Assembly: GCA_035559315.1 (NCBI GenBank)
Contig: DATMBJ010000206.1
Coordinates: forward strand, 1 to 64,000
Direction: 5' to 3'
DNA: 64,000 nt
Origin: DATLZM01 sp035559315
GTDB lineage: Bacteria; Actinomycetota; UBA4738; HRBIN12
Shown: piece by piece, positions 40,384-49,169 of the stretch
Position numbering within the stretch: the stretch's first letter is position 1
Layout: every line of letters starts with the position of its first letter
Made by a program: the position numbers and the translations under genes
Notes under the pieces: model-generated
Told to the model about the DNA's origin: nothing
Database searches by the model: none
The model's input: only the letters and a program-made list of their open reading frames with translations

Positions 40384-42375
40384 GTGCGGATCGGCGTCGA
40401 CGTCGGCGGGACCTTCACGGACGGCGTGGCGGTGGACGAGGGCGGCCGCGTCGTCGGCCACCGGAAGGAGCCGTCCACGCCGCCCGCGATCGAGGAAGGG
40501 GCGCTCGTGGTCGTGGCGGCCCTCGCGGGTGGGGCGCGGCCCGACCTCGTGGTCCACGGCACGACGGTGGCGACCAACGCCCTGATCGAGCGGGGATACG
40601 CGCGCGTCGGGCTGCTCACGACCGAGGGGTTCCGTGACGTGCTGGCGATCGGGTCGATGCAGCGACCCGACCTCTACGACGTCTGGCAGACGAAGCCGGA
40701 CCCCATCGTCCCCCGCCGGCTCCGCTTCGAGGTCCCCGAGCGGGTGGCGCCCGACGGTGGCGTCCTTCGGCCCCTGGACGAGGTGGCCGTCGCGCGGGCC
40801 GCCCGGAGGCTCGGGCGGGAGCGGGTCGAGGCCGTCGCCGTCTGCTTCCTCTTCTCCTACGCGAACCCGGCCCACGAGCGGCGGGCCGGGGCGATCCTCC
40901 GCCAGCTGCTCCCGGGCGTGGAGGTCGCCCTGTCCTCGGAGGTGGCGCCGATCATGCGGGAGTTCCCGAGGACCTCGACCACCGCCGTCAACGCGGCGCT
41001 CCGGCCGGTCGTGGCCCGCTACCTGCGGGGGTTCGGCCGCCGGGCCCGGGCCTCGGTCCTAGTGATGCAGTCGAACGGCGGCGTGGTGCCGGCCCGCGAG
41101 GCGGCCCGGCGCGCCCACGAGCTCCTCGTGTCCGGTCCCGCCGGCGGCGTGGTGGGGGCGACCGCCTTCGCCGCCGCCCGTGGGGTCCGCGACCTGGTCA
41201 CGATGGACATGGGCGGGACGAGCTTCGACACCTGCCTCGTGCTCGACGGGCGGCCGCGGGTCCGGGGTGGATCAGAGGTGGCGGGGTGGCCGATCCTGGC
41301 GCCCGCGGTCGACCTCGTCACCGTGGGGGCGGGCGGCGGGAGCCTGGCCCGGGTCGACGCGGGGGGCGCGCTCCGGGTCGGCCCGCGGAGCGCGGGCGCG
41401 ATCCCCGGGCCCGCCTGCTACGGGAGGGGCGGGACGCACCCCACCGTCACCGACGCGAACCTCCTGATCGGCCGCCTCGACCCGGAACGGTTCCTCGAGG
41501 GCCGCCTGCCGCTCGACCTCGAGGCGGCAGCCCGAGCGGTCCACGACCACGTGGCGCGTCCGCTGGGGATCCCGCTCGAGGCCGCGGCCCACGCGGTGGT
41601 GGAGGTCGCCTCGGCCACGATGGCGCGGGCCCTCCGGGTCGTGACGGTCGGGCGCGGCCGGGACCCCGCGGACCTGCCCCTCGTGGCCTTCGGCGGCGCC
41701 GGGCCGCTCCACGCGGCGCGCCTGGCCGAGGAGCTCGGCTCCCCCCGCGTGCTCGTGCCGCCCCTCCCGGGGTTCGTGTCCGCCCTCGGCCTCCTCGCGA
41801 CGGAGCTCCGAACGGAGGCGGCGGAGACCGTGCTGGCGGCGGGGCGGGGAGCGCCCGGCACCGCCTCCCTGGAGCGGACCGCGGCCCGGCTCTCCCGGAT
41901 CGCCCGGCGCCGGTTGGGGGAGGACACCGCCGCCGTCGCGCTCGCCGTCGACCTCCGCTACGAGGGGCAGGGCTACGAGCTCACCGTGCCGCTCGAGGAC
42001 ACGACGCCGGCCGCGATCGCCCGGGCGGAGCGCGCGTTCCACGCGCTGCACGACGCCGTGTACGGCCACGCGGCGCCGGAGGAGCCCGTGGAGGTCGTCG
42101 CGCTCCGCGCGACGGCCAGCGCCCCGGGGGCGGGCTTCGTCCCCCGGCCGATCCCGGAACGGCCGGCGCCCGCGCCGACGACCGTGACGAAGGTGTGGGA
42201 CGGAGCGGCCTGGGTCGAGACCCCGGCCTTCGACCGGACCGACCTCCCGCCGGGCTGGGAGACTCGGGGGCCCGTCCTGGTGCTGGAGGGGGAGTGCACG
42301 ACCTGGGTCCCCGCCGGCTGGGCCGTGGCCGTGGACCCGTGGGGGACGCTGGAGGTGTCCCGTGCCCGCCGCTGA
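40384..42375 (+). CDS. Hydantoinase/5-oxoprolinase A-type subunit (ATP-dependent)
   Basis: GTG 40384 gives the canonical N-terminus VRIGVDVGGTFTDGV; the frame is open upstream but without homology. 663 residues of the HyuA fold. The phosphate-binding GGTFTD is followed by VVHGTTVATNALIERGYARV near residue 60, MDMGGTSFDTCLV near residue 280, and AFGGAGPLHAARLAEELG near 440. With HyuB it opens hydantoin or oxoproline-type rings using ATP. Overlaps hyuB by 14 bases. It neighbours a urease-like cluster, so ureide or cyclic amide use is plausible. Confidence 0.9.
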   Translation: MRIGVDVGGTFTDGVAVDEGGRVVGHRKEPSTPPAIEEGALVVVAALAGGARPDLVVHGTTVATNALIERGYARVGLLTTEGFRDVLAIGSMQRPDLYDVWQTKPDPIVPRRLRFEVPERVAPDGGVLRPLDEVAVARAARRLGRERVEAVAVCFLFSYANPAHERRAGAILRQLLPGVEVALSSEVAPIMREFPRTSTTAVNAALRPVVARYLRGFGRRARASVLVMQSNGGVVPAREAARRAHELLVSGPAGGVVGATAFAAARGVRDLVTMDMGGTSFDTCLVLDGRPRVRGGSEVAGWPILAPAVDLVTVGAGGGSLARVDAGGALRVGPRSAGAIPGPACYGRGGTHPTVTDANLLIGRLDPERFLEGRLPLDLEAAARAVHDHVARPLGIPLEAAAHAVVEVASATMARALRVVTVGRGRDPADLPLVAFGGAGPLHAARLAEELGSPRVLVPPLPGFVSALGLLATELRTEAAETVLAAGRGAPGTASLERTAARLSRIARRRLGEDTAAVALAVDLRYEGQGYELTVPLEDTTPAAIARAERAFHALHDAVYGHAAPEEPVEVVALRATASAPGAGFVPRPIPERPAPAPTTVTKVWDGAAWVETPAFDRTDLPPGWETRGPVLVLEGECTTWVPAGWAVAVDPWGTLEVSRARR

Positions 42376-44113
42376 CCGGCGGCCGGAGGTCGGCGCGTTC
42401 GAGGTCCTGGCCGGGGCCCTGAAGAGCGTGGCCCTCGAGATGAGCGAGGTGCTCCACCGCTCGGCCTACTCGCCCGTGATCCGCGAGATGCTCGATTTCT
42501 CCTGCGCGCTCCTGGATGCCCGGGGCCGGGTCGTGGTCCAGGCCGACGACATCCCCGCCCAGCTCGGCGCGATGTCCCACATCGTCGAGCACGTGGAACG
42601 GGCGAACCCCCGAAGCACCTGGCGCCCGGGCGACGCCTTCCTCGTGAACCACCCCTACCGGGGCGGCGCGCACACCCCCGACATCTTCGTGTTCGCGCCG
42701 ATCTTCGTGGACGGCGAGCTCGCGGCCTGGGGCGGCACCTGCGCCCACCACGTCGACGTGGGCGGGCGCAACCCGGGCACGGAGGGCGCCGACAACACCT
42801 CGGTCTTCCAGGAGGGGTTGCTCCTCCCGGGGGTCCGGGCGATGCGCGAGGGCCGCCCGGTGGAGGAGGTCTGGCGCGTGATCGAGGCCAACGTCCGAGA
42901 GCCGGCCACCACGCTCGGGGACCTCCGCGCCCAGTTCGCCGCGCTCCAGACCGGCGCGCGCCGCCTCGGGGAGCTCGCGGCGCGCTTCGGGCGCGAACGG
43001 CTCCTGCGGGGGATGCGCGAGCTGCAGGACTACTCCGAGCGGCTCCTGCGCGCCGAGCTCCGGGCGCTGCCCGACGGGGTGGGCGAGGCCGAGGGGTTCA
43101 TGGACGACGACGGCGCCGGCGGCCCCCCGGTCCGGATCCACGCCCGGGTCGAGAAGCGGGGGGACCGACTCCGCGTCGACCTCTCCGGCAGCGACGGTCA
43201 GCGGGCGGGCGGGATGAACGTGCCGATCGTCTCGACCGAGGCGACGGTGTACTACGCGGTCCGGTGCGCGATCGGCGGCGACGTTCCCGTCAACGATGGG
43301 TTCTTCCGGCCCCTGGAGATCGTGGCCCCCGAGGGCTCCTGCCTGAACCCGCGGTTCCCCGCCGCGGTCTCCGTTCGCCACCTCACCTGCCAGCGGCTCG
43401 CCGACACCCTGCTCCAGGCCCTCGGCCGGTTGGTCCCGGAGCGGGTGGCGGCCGGGGGTTTCGTCGGGTTCTTCTCGATCATGGCCGCCGGCCCCAGCCC
43501 CCGGCACGGGGGCACGGTGGTGCTCCAGGACATCCTGGGCGGCGGGACCGGGGGCCGGCGGGGGCTGGACGGCCTCGACGCCGTCGACACCTACGTCTCG
43601 AACTGCGGCCTGCTCTCCGCCGAGGTCTGCGAGACGCTCTACCCCTGGCGGGTGGAGCGCACCGAGCTCATCCCGGACTCCGGCGGGGCCGGGGCCTTCC
43701 GGGGCGGCCTCGGCCTCCGCCGGGTCTACCGGGCGCTCGCCGACCAGCAGACCGTCCTGTACATCGACCAGACCAACCCCGCCTTCGCCCCCCACGGCCT
43801 GCTCGGCGGGCTCCCGGGCAGGCCCGCGGCCATCCGCCTCCGCGAGGACGGCAGGGTCCGGCGGCTCCCCACGAAGACCACGCTCCTCGTCCGCGCCGGA
43901 GCGGAGGTCATCGTCGAGACCGCGGGGGGCGGGGGCTGGGGCCCCCCGGAGGACCGCGACCCTGAGCTCCTCGGGCGGGACCTGGCGGACGGGGTCGTCA
44001 CCCGGAGGGGCGCCGCGGCGTATGGCGGGGCGGCGGCTACCCCAGGGCGTACCGACGGCCGAGCGGCACGTCGTCGACGGGCTCGGACGCGAGCACCCGG
44101 CCGTCGAGCCTGA
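42362..44113 (+). CDS. Hydantoinase/5-oxoprolinase B-type subunit
   Basis: 583 residues from GTG 42362. HyuB marks include SPVIREMLDFSCALLDARGR near residue 38, GDAFLVNHPYRGGAHTPD near 90, HHVDVGGRNPGT near 128, and DSGGAGAFRGGLG near 440. The last 40 residues are arginine-rich and probably unstructured. This tail overlaps the 3' end of the convergent ureC gene by 77 bases. Works as a complex with the preceding subunit. Confidence 0.9.
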   Translation: MPAADRRPEVGAFEVLAGALKSVALEMSEVLHRSAYSPVIREMLDFSCALLDARGRVVVQADDIPAQLGAMSHIVEHVERANPRSTWRPGDAFLVNHPYRGGAHTPDIFVFAPIFVDGELAAWGGTCAHHVDVGGRNPGTEGADNTSVFQEGLLLPGVRAMREGRPVEEVWRVIEANVREPATTLGDLRAQFAALQTGARRLGELAARFGRERLLRGMRELQDYSERLLRAELRALPDGVGEAEGFMDDDGAGGPPVRIHARVEKRGDRLRVDLSGSDGQRAGGMNVPIVSTEATVYYAVRCAIGGDVPVNDGFFRPLEIVAPEGSCLNPRFPAAVSVRHLTCQRLADTLLQALGRLVPERVAAGGFVGFFSIMAAGPSPRHGGTVVLQDILGGGTGGRRGLDGLDAVDTYVSNCGLLSAEVCETLYPWRVERTELIPDSGGAGAFRGGLGLRRVYRALADQQTVLYIDQTNPAFAPHGLLGGLPGRPAAIRLREDGRVRRLPTKTTLLVRAGAEVIVETAGGGGWGPPEDRDPELLGRDLADGVVTRRGAAAYGGAAATPGRTDGRAARRRRARTRAPGRRA

Positions 44114-45767
44114 CCGTCCCGTCCGCGGGGTCGACCTCCACCGAGGGCACGGTCCGGTTCGCCACCAGGCGGGGCCGCGTCACGTCCCGGGTGTCCCGGA
44201 CCGCGACGAACCGGCGGCGGCTCCCGAGGCGCGCCACGATCCCCGCCTCGAGGGCCGCCCGGCAGACGAACGTGAGCGAGAGGCGGGGCGGGGCCTCGCC
44301 CACCGCCCCCCAGTGCGGGCCGTACCGGCGCGGCTCCGACCACTCGACGCTGGCGTTCCCCTCGCCGAGCGCCCCCCAGGCCGGGTGGCCGCCCTTGAGC
44401 ACGAGCTCGGGGCGGACCCCGAAGTGGGTCGGGCGCCACAGCACCACGTCGGCCAGGTGGCCGGGGGCGAGCGAGCCCACCTCGTGCTCGATCCCGTGGG
44501 CCCGCGCCGGCTCCGCCGTGTGCTTCGCGAGGTAGCGGAGGACCCGCTCGTTGTCGTCGGGCTCGTCGTCGGGGGCGGGGGGCGGCGGGCGGAGCCTGGG
44601 GACCGGGGGCGGCTCCGGCCAGCCCACGCCGGCCTCGGTGGCCCGCCACCGCTTCATCGCGTGCGCGAGCTGCCAGGTCCGGCGGACCGTCTCCCCGATC
44701 CGCCCCATCCCCTGCGAGTCGCTGTTCACGATGCTGATCGCGCCGAGCTCGTGGAGCGGCCCCTCGGCGGCCATCGTCGCGGGGTGGATCCGCTCGCGGG
44801 CCGCCTCCACGTCCCCCGGGAGGTCCGGCGAGCCGCCGTGGACCGCGAGGATCATCGCGAGGTGCTCGGCCGCCGCCGCCCGCCCGAAGGGGATCGTGGG
44901 GGTGGTGGACGAGCAGACCACGTTGGGCTCGCGGACCAGGCCGATCACGTCGGGGACGTGCCCGCCGCCCGCGCCCTCCACGTGGTAGGCGTGGACCGCC
45001 CGCCCGCGGATCGCGTCCACCGTCTCCTCGAGCTCGCACGACTCGTTCAGCCCGTCGGTGTGGAGGCAGACCGCAACGTCGTGCGCGTCGGCCACCGCGA
45101 GCGCGGCGTCCACGATCTCGGGGTACGCGCCCCAGTCCTCGTGGACCTTGAGCCCGCAGGCCCCGGCCTCGAGCAGGCGCTCCACCGGCTCGCGGAGATC
45201 GGTCCGCGCGCTCGCCTGGAGCCCGACGTTCACCGGCCAGCGCTCGCAGGCGAGGAGCGTCCGCTCCATCGTCCAGGCCGGCTCCTCGAACCCCGCGGTG
45301 ATCAGCGTGGTGACGCCCGCCGAGAGGGCCACCGGCACGAGCCGCGGCGTGATGAGGTGGACGTGGCTGTCGATGGCCCCGGGCGTGGCGATCAGGCCGT
45401 AGCCGTTGATCGGGAGCGTGGACGGGCCGACCTGGAGCTCCACGCCGTCGGTGATGTCGGGGTTCCCGGCCCGCCCCAGGCCCACGATCCGCCCGTCCTT
45501 GATCCCGAGGTTCGTCTTCACGACGCCGAGGAACGGGTCCACCACGACCACCCCGGCGACGAGGACGTCCAGCTCGCTCTCGGGCGCGGCCCGGTCGTAC
45601 TGGGCCATCCGCGACCGGAGGTTCTTCGCATAGCCCCAGATCGGCTCGTCGCCGTAGCCGACGTGGTCGTCCTCGACCCGGATCCAGAGGTCGGTGTCGG
45701 CGAGGCGGATCCGGTCGCCCACCGTGGGACCGTAGCGGCGCGCGTACTCCTCCCGGGAGATCCTCAC
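44037..45767 (-). CDS. ureC: Urease alpha subunit-like protein, divergent
   Basis: GTG 45767 with GGAGG 8 bases upstream starts VRISREEYARRYGPTVGDRI like true UreC; a GTG at 45797 overlapping ureB is also possible. 576 residues. Against the well-known Klebsiella enzyme, nickel ligands are kept: His135 and His137 (DSHVHL), the carbamylated Lys207 and neighbouring His209 (GLKVHED), His236 (LHTDGLNES), His262 (YHVEGAGGGH), and Asp350 (NSDSQGMGR); His310 and Arg326 also match. The flap cysteine (Cys319) is Val309. About 11 residues are missing between 137 and 207 (the GTGPAAGTNATT region), and a proline-rich insert sits near residue 390. No ureDEFG accessory genes are in the window. Confidence 0.9.
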   Translation of the reverse strand: MRISREEYARRYGPTVGDRIRLADTDLWIRVEDDHVGYGDEPIWGYAKNLRSRMAQYDRAAPESELDVLVAGVVVVDPFLGVVKTNLGIKDGRIVGLGRAGNPDITDGVELQVGPSTLPINGYGLIATPGAIDSHVHLITPRLVPVALSAGVTTLITAGFEEPAWTMERTLLACERWPVNVGLQASARTDLREPVERLLEAGACGLKVHEDWGAYPEIVDAALAVADAHDVAVCLHTDGLNESCELEETVDAIRGRAVHAYHVEGAGGGHVPDVIGLVREPNVVCSSTTPTIPFGRAAAAEHLAMILAVHGGSPDLPGDVEAARERIHPATMAAEGPLHELGAISIVNSDSQGMGRIGETVRRTWQLAHAMKRWRATEAGVGWPEPPPVPRLRPPPPAPDDEPDDNERVLRYLAKHTAEPARAHGIEHEVGSLAPGHLADVVLWRPTHFGVRPELVLKGGHPAWGALGEGNASVEWSEPRRYGPHWGAVGEAPPRLSLTFVCRAALEAGIVARLGSRRRFVAVRDTRDVTRPRLVANRTVPSVEVDPADGTVRLDGRVLASEPVDDVPLGRRYALG

Positions 45768-45793
45768 GGCACGAACCTCCCCTTGCCCACGCC

Positions 45794-46108
45794 TCACCTC
45801 CCCCCGCCGCCGGGCCGATCCCGCCGGACCGCCGCCGCAGCGAGGCCGCCGTAGGCCACGAGCTCCACCTCGCGGGTCTCCCCCGGCCCGAAGCGGACGG
45901 AGTCGCCGGCCGGAAGGTCCAGCCGGTACCCCGTCGCCGCCACCCGGTCGAACGCGAGCCGCCGGTTCGCACGCCAGAACGGGTAGTGGGACGAGACCCG
46001 GACCGGGCGATCCGACGTGTTCGTCACCGTGAGACGGATCCGCGGCCTGCCGGCGGCGAGCTCGAGCTCCCCGGGCCGGGGCCGGACCTCCCCGATCCTC
46101 CCGCTCAT
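45794..46108 (-). CDS. ureB: Urease beta subunit-like protein
   Basis: 104 residues. Family blocks: GELELAAGRPRIRLTVTNTS (N-terminal strand), RPVRVSSHYPFWRANRRLAFDR, where the usual SHyHF is SHYPF, and GETREVELVAYGG near the end. The usual G-D-I-E-L-N start is recognisable. ureA overlaps its start by 4 bases and ureC follows directly. Confidence 0.88.
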   Translation of the reverse strand: MSGRIGEVRPRPGELELAAGRPRIRLTVTNTSDRPVRVSSHYPFWRANRRLAFDRVAATGYRLDLPAGDSVRFGPGETREVELVAYGGLAAAAVRRDRPGGGGR

Positions 46109-46431
46109 CGCGCCTCCCGCGGCGCGGCGTCCGCCCAGGGCCTGCGGAGCACCACGAGCCGGCTCCCCTCGTCCAGGAGCACCTCCAGTCGGATCTCCTC
46201 CACGAGGTCCGGGACCCCGTCGAGGAGCTGGTCGGGGCGGACCGCCCGCCGCCCGGCCTCCACCACCTCCTCGTAGCTCGCCCCGGCCCGGGCCGCGAGG
46301 TGCATCTCGTCGCAGGCCAGGGCCACCGCCTCGGGGGCCGAGAGCCTGAGGCCCCGCGCGAGCACCTTCCGCGCCAGGTCGGCCGCGGCCGAGATCCGCA
46401 GGCGCTCCTCCTCCGTCGGGGTCAGGTACAC
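46105..46431 (-). CDS. ureA: Urease gamma subunit-like protein
   Basis: 108 residues from GTG 46431, with GAGGAG upstream. It starts VYLTPTEEERLRISAAADLA, near the canonical LTPREKDKLLIF. The block LRLSAPEAVALACDEMHLAARAG matches the conserved helix around KLNYPEAVALI. The C-terminus is PDLVEEIRLEVLLDEGSRLV, close to the standard IQVEATFPDGTKLVT. First gene of the ureABC operon, divergent from the methyltransferase at 46474. Confidence 0.88.
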   Translation of the reverse strand: MYLTPTEEERLRISAAADLARKVLARGLRLSAPEAVALACDEMHLAARAGASYEEVVEAGRRAVRPDQLLDGVPDLVEEIRLEVLLDEGSRLVVLRRPWADAAPREAR

Positions 46432-46461
46432 GCTCGCTCCTCGCCCCAGGCGGCCGGAGTG

Positions 46462-46467
46462 TACGGT
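46462..46467 (+). promoter_or_regulatory. -10 box of a probably leaderless methyltransferase gene
   Basis: TACGGT, last base 7 positions before GTG 46474. On the opposite strand TACACT at 46458-46463 could serve ureA, so the two divergent promoters overlap. Confidence 0.5.
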
Positions 46468-46473
46468 GGGCCC

Positions 46474-47289
46474 GTGCGCGCCGTCGAACGCTGGCGGGAG
46501 GAGCTCGAGGCCTGGAGGATCCCCGACGAGATCCTCGCGGCGGCGCCCGAGTCCCCCTACGGGTTCCCCGCGGAGCTCTTCCACCGCCGGGCCGAGTCGG
46601 TCCGGGCGCGGGAGCCCTCGCCCACCGCCCGGCGGGCCCTGGAGGCGCTCCCCGACGGGGGGACCGTCCTCGACGTCGGTTGCGGCGCCGGCGCGACCTC
46701 GGTGCCGCTCGCCGGGCGGGCGTCCCGGATCGTGGGGGTCGACGGCTCGGCGGCGATGCTCGAGCGGTTCGTCGAGGTGCTCCGGCCGACCGGGGTCGAG
46801 GCGGTGGCCGTGGAGGGGACCTGGCCGGAGGTCGCGCCGCGGGTGGACCCCGCCGACGTCGTGGTCTGCGGCCACGTGCTCTACAACGTCCAGGAACTCG
46901 GGCCGTTCGTCCGGGCCCTCACCGACCACGCCCGCCGCCGCGTGGTCTGCGAGATCACCGAGCGCCACCCCTGGGCCTGGATGGCGGACCTCTGGCTCCG
47001 GTTCCACGGGCTCCCCCGCCCCGCCGGCCCGACCGCCGACGACGCCGAGGCCGCCCTCCGCGAGCTCGGGCTCGACGTCCGCCGCGAGGATCACCTCCTC
47101 CCGCCCGTCCCGGCCGGCTTCGAGCGGAAGGAGGAGGCGGTCGCCCTCGTCCGCCGCCGCCTCTGCCTCCCCCCGGACCGGGACCCCGAGGTGGAGCGGG
47201 CCCTCGGCGATCGCCTCCGGGAACGGGACGGCCTGTGGTCGGCGGGCCCCGACCGGCAGGTCGTGGTGACGCTCTGGTGGGAACCATGA
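46474..47289 (+). CDS. Class I SAM-dependent methyltransferase
   Basis: 271 residues from GTG 46474, chosen by the TACGGT box 7 bases upstream; GTG 46459 is an in-frame alternative. SAM motif I is VLDVGCGAGATSVPLAG near residue 65, motif II VGVDGSAAMLERF. The post-motif VVVCGHVLYNVQELGPF follows. The acceptor is unknown. It is divergent from ureA. Confidence 0.85.
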   Translation: MRAVERWREELEAWRIPDEILAAAPESPYGFPAELFHRRAESVRAREPSPTARRALEALPDGGTVLDVGCGAGATSVPLAGRASRIVGVDGSAAMLERFVEVLRPTGVEAVAVEGTWPEVAPRVDPADVVVCGHVLYNVQELGPFVRALTDHARRRVVCEITERHPWAWMADLWLRFHGLPRPAGPTADDAEAALRELGLDVRREDHLLPPVPAGFERKEEAVALVRRRLCLPPDRDPEVERALGDRLRERDGLWSAGPDRQVVVTLWWEP

Positions 47290-47351
47290 GGCCCGCGGCC
47301 GCGTAGCGCTTCCCCGGCCAGGGGCCGTCGGAGCCGTCCCGGGGCCGGGGG

Positions 47352-47357
47352 TAGCCT
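47352..47357 (+). promoter_or_regulatory. -10 box of a probably leaderless flavoprotein gene
   Basis: TAGCCT, last base 8 positions before ATG 47365; no ribosome site. Confidence 0.5.
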
Positions 47358-47364
47358 TTCCCCG

Positions 47365-48600
47365 ATGGCGGGCGAGGCGGTGGTGGTGGGGGGCGGCGTC
47401 GTGGGGGTGTCCTGCGCCCGCTTCCTCGCCGAGGCCGGGTTCCGCGTGGTCCTCCTCGAGCGCGGGGAGCTGGGCCGGGGCTGCTCCTACGCCAACGCCG
47501 GGTTCATCGTCCCCAGCCACTCCCAACCCCTCCCGGCGCCGGGGGCCGTGGCCGAGGCCCTCCGGCACCTCCCCCGGCCCGACAGCCCCTTCGCCGTCCG
47601 CCCCCGTCCCGACCTCCTCCCCTTCCTCCTCCGGATGCGCCGAGCCTGCACCCGGGAGGCGGCCGAGCGGGGCTACGACGCGATGGCCGCCCTGGGCCGG
47701 GCGAGCCTCGACCTGTTCGACGCCCTCGCCGCCGAGGCCGGCTCCCCGTACCGCCGCTCCGACCTCCTCCAGGTCTACCTCACGGCGGCCGGGCTCCGCC
47801 GGGCGGAGGAGGAGGCCGAGGCCATCGCCGCCCGGGGCTTCCGGGTGCGGGTCCTCTCCGGCGGGGAGGCCCGCGAGCTCGAACCCGCCCTCTCCCCCGA
47901 GGTCCGCGGGGCCCTCCTCGTCGAGGACCAGGCCGTGGGGGACTGCTTCGCCTTCGTCCGGTCCCTCGCGGAGGGGCTGGCACGTCGAGGGGTCCGGGTC
48001 CTCCCCGGCCGGCCCGTCCGCCGGGTCCTCGTCCGCGGCGGCGCCGTCCGCGGGGTCGTCGCCTCCGGGCCGGAGGAGGAGTTCGCGGCCGACCTCGTCG
48101 TGCTCGCCGCGGGGGCCTGGACGCCGGCCCTCGCCCGCCCCCTCGGGATCCGGCTCCCGCTCGAGCCGGCCAAGGGCTACTCCTGCACGGTGGAGCCCGC
48201 CCCGGCGGGGCCCCGGCTCCCCGTCCTCGCCGAGGAGCTCCGGGTCGCCATCACGCCCCTGGACGGCCGCCTCCGGGTCGGCGGGACGCTCGAGCTGGCC
48301 GGGTTCGAGGAACGCCTGGACGCCCGGCGGTACGGAGCCGTCCTCCGCTCCGCGGCCCGGGTCCTCCGGGAGCCGCCCGACCTCCGGCGGGGCGAGGCCT
48401 GGTACGGGTTCCGCCCCCTCACCGCCGACGGGCTCCCGGTGATCGGCCCCGCCCCCGGCGTCGACGGGCTCATCCTCGCCACCGGCCACGGCACGCTCGG
48501 CTTCACCCAGGCCCCGGCGACGGGGAAGGTGGTGGCGGAGCTCGCGGGCGGCGAGCGCCCCTCGGTGCCCATCGAGGCCTTCCGGCCCGACCGGTTCTGA
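47365..48600 (+). CDS. FAD-dependent amino acid oxidoreductase (DAO/DadA family)
   Basis: 411 residues. The FAD-binding dinucleotide fold is AVVVGGGVVGVSCARFLAEAG at residues 5-25, followed by the basic/acidic VVLLERGELGRGCSYANAG. The C-terminal flavin motif is GLILATGHGTLGFTQAPATG near 375, typical of DadA-type D-amino-acid dehydrogenases and glycine/sarcosine oxidases. It oxidises an amine to an imine with electrons passed to quinone or oxygen. The substrate is not readable. A membrane association through hydrophobic surface is typical of DadA. Confidence 0.88.
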   Translation: MAGEAVVVGGGVVGVSCARFLAEAGFRVVLLERGELGRGCSYANAGFIVPSHSQPLPAPGAVAEALRHLPRPDSPFAVRPRPDLLPFLLRMRRACTREAAERGYDAMAALGRASLDLFDALAAEAGSPYRRSDLLQVYLTAAGLRRAEEEAEAIAARGFRVRVLSGGEARELEPALSPEVRGALLVEDQAVGDCFAFVRSLAEGLARRGVRVLPGRPVRRVLVRGGAVRGVVASGPEEEFAADLVVLAAGAWTPALARPLGIRLPLEPAKGYSCTVEPAPAGPRLPVLAEELRVAITPLDGRLRVGGTLELAGFEERLDARRYGAVLRSAARVLREPPDLRRGEAWYGFRPLTADGLPVIGPAPGVDGLILATGHGTLGFTQAPATGKVVAELAGGERPSVPIEAFRPDRF

Positions 48601-48700
48601 CCGGCGTGGGCCAGGCCGGCCCGGTGATGGAGGCCCCTGGTGCGCCTGACCGGAACGTCGGACGGTGGACGTGGCGGCAGGGAGCCGAGGGCGTCTCTGC

Positions 48701-49111
48701 TCAGGCGCGGAGGGAGTCCAGGGCGGCCTGGACGAGGCGGTCGGCCTCCTCCGCGATCGGCCCCAGGGCCGGGTTGTCCGGGACCCGCGCCATCACCAGC
48801 GGGTCGAGGGCGTGCACGAGGGTCCGCCCGCCCTCGCTCCGCACGACCACGTTGCAGGGCAGGAGCGCACCGAGCTCGGGCTCCGCCTCGAGGGCCCGGT
48901 GGGCCAGGTTCGGGTTGCAGGTCCCGAGGATCACGTAGGGCTCGACCTCGATGCCGAGCTTCTCCTTCAGCGTGGCCCGGACGTCGATCTCGGTGAGGGT
49001 GCCGAAGCCCTGGGCCTTGAAGGCCTCCTTCACCTTCGGGACCGCCTCGTCGTAGGGCGCATCGAGCGCGATCGTCCTGACGTACTCCACCTTCCACACC
49101 TCCTCTTCCAT
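48701..49111 (-). CDS. DUF302 protein
   Basis: 136 residues from ATG 49111; a GTG 8 bases after an internal AGGAGG would give a slightly shorter protein starting VEYVRT. Signature: TLTEIDVRATLKEKLGIEVE near residue 40, YVILGTCNPNLAHRALEAEP near 60, LLPCNVVVR near 85. The family is small and soluble with a conserved cysteine pair (here CNP and PCNV). Function is unknown; some relatives are linked to heme or sulfur proteins. Confidence 0.88.
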   Translation of the reverse strand: MEEEVWKVEYVRTIALDAPYDEAVPKVKEAFKAQGFGTLTEIDVRATLKEKLGIEVEPYVILGTCNPNLAHRALEAEPELGALLPCNVVVRSEGGRTLVHALDPLVMARVPDNPALGPIAEEADRLVQAALDSLRA

Positions 49112-49169
49112 CCTTCCTCCCGCGGACCCGACGGGCCGCGGGTTCGAACCACCGCACGGATGCACGTCG

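Noticed and set aside
44037..45767. ureC as a pseudogene
   Set aside because: The frame is intact and all nickel ligands and the carbamylated lysine are kept; only the flap and one loop differ.
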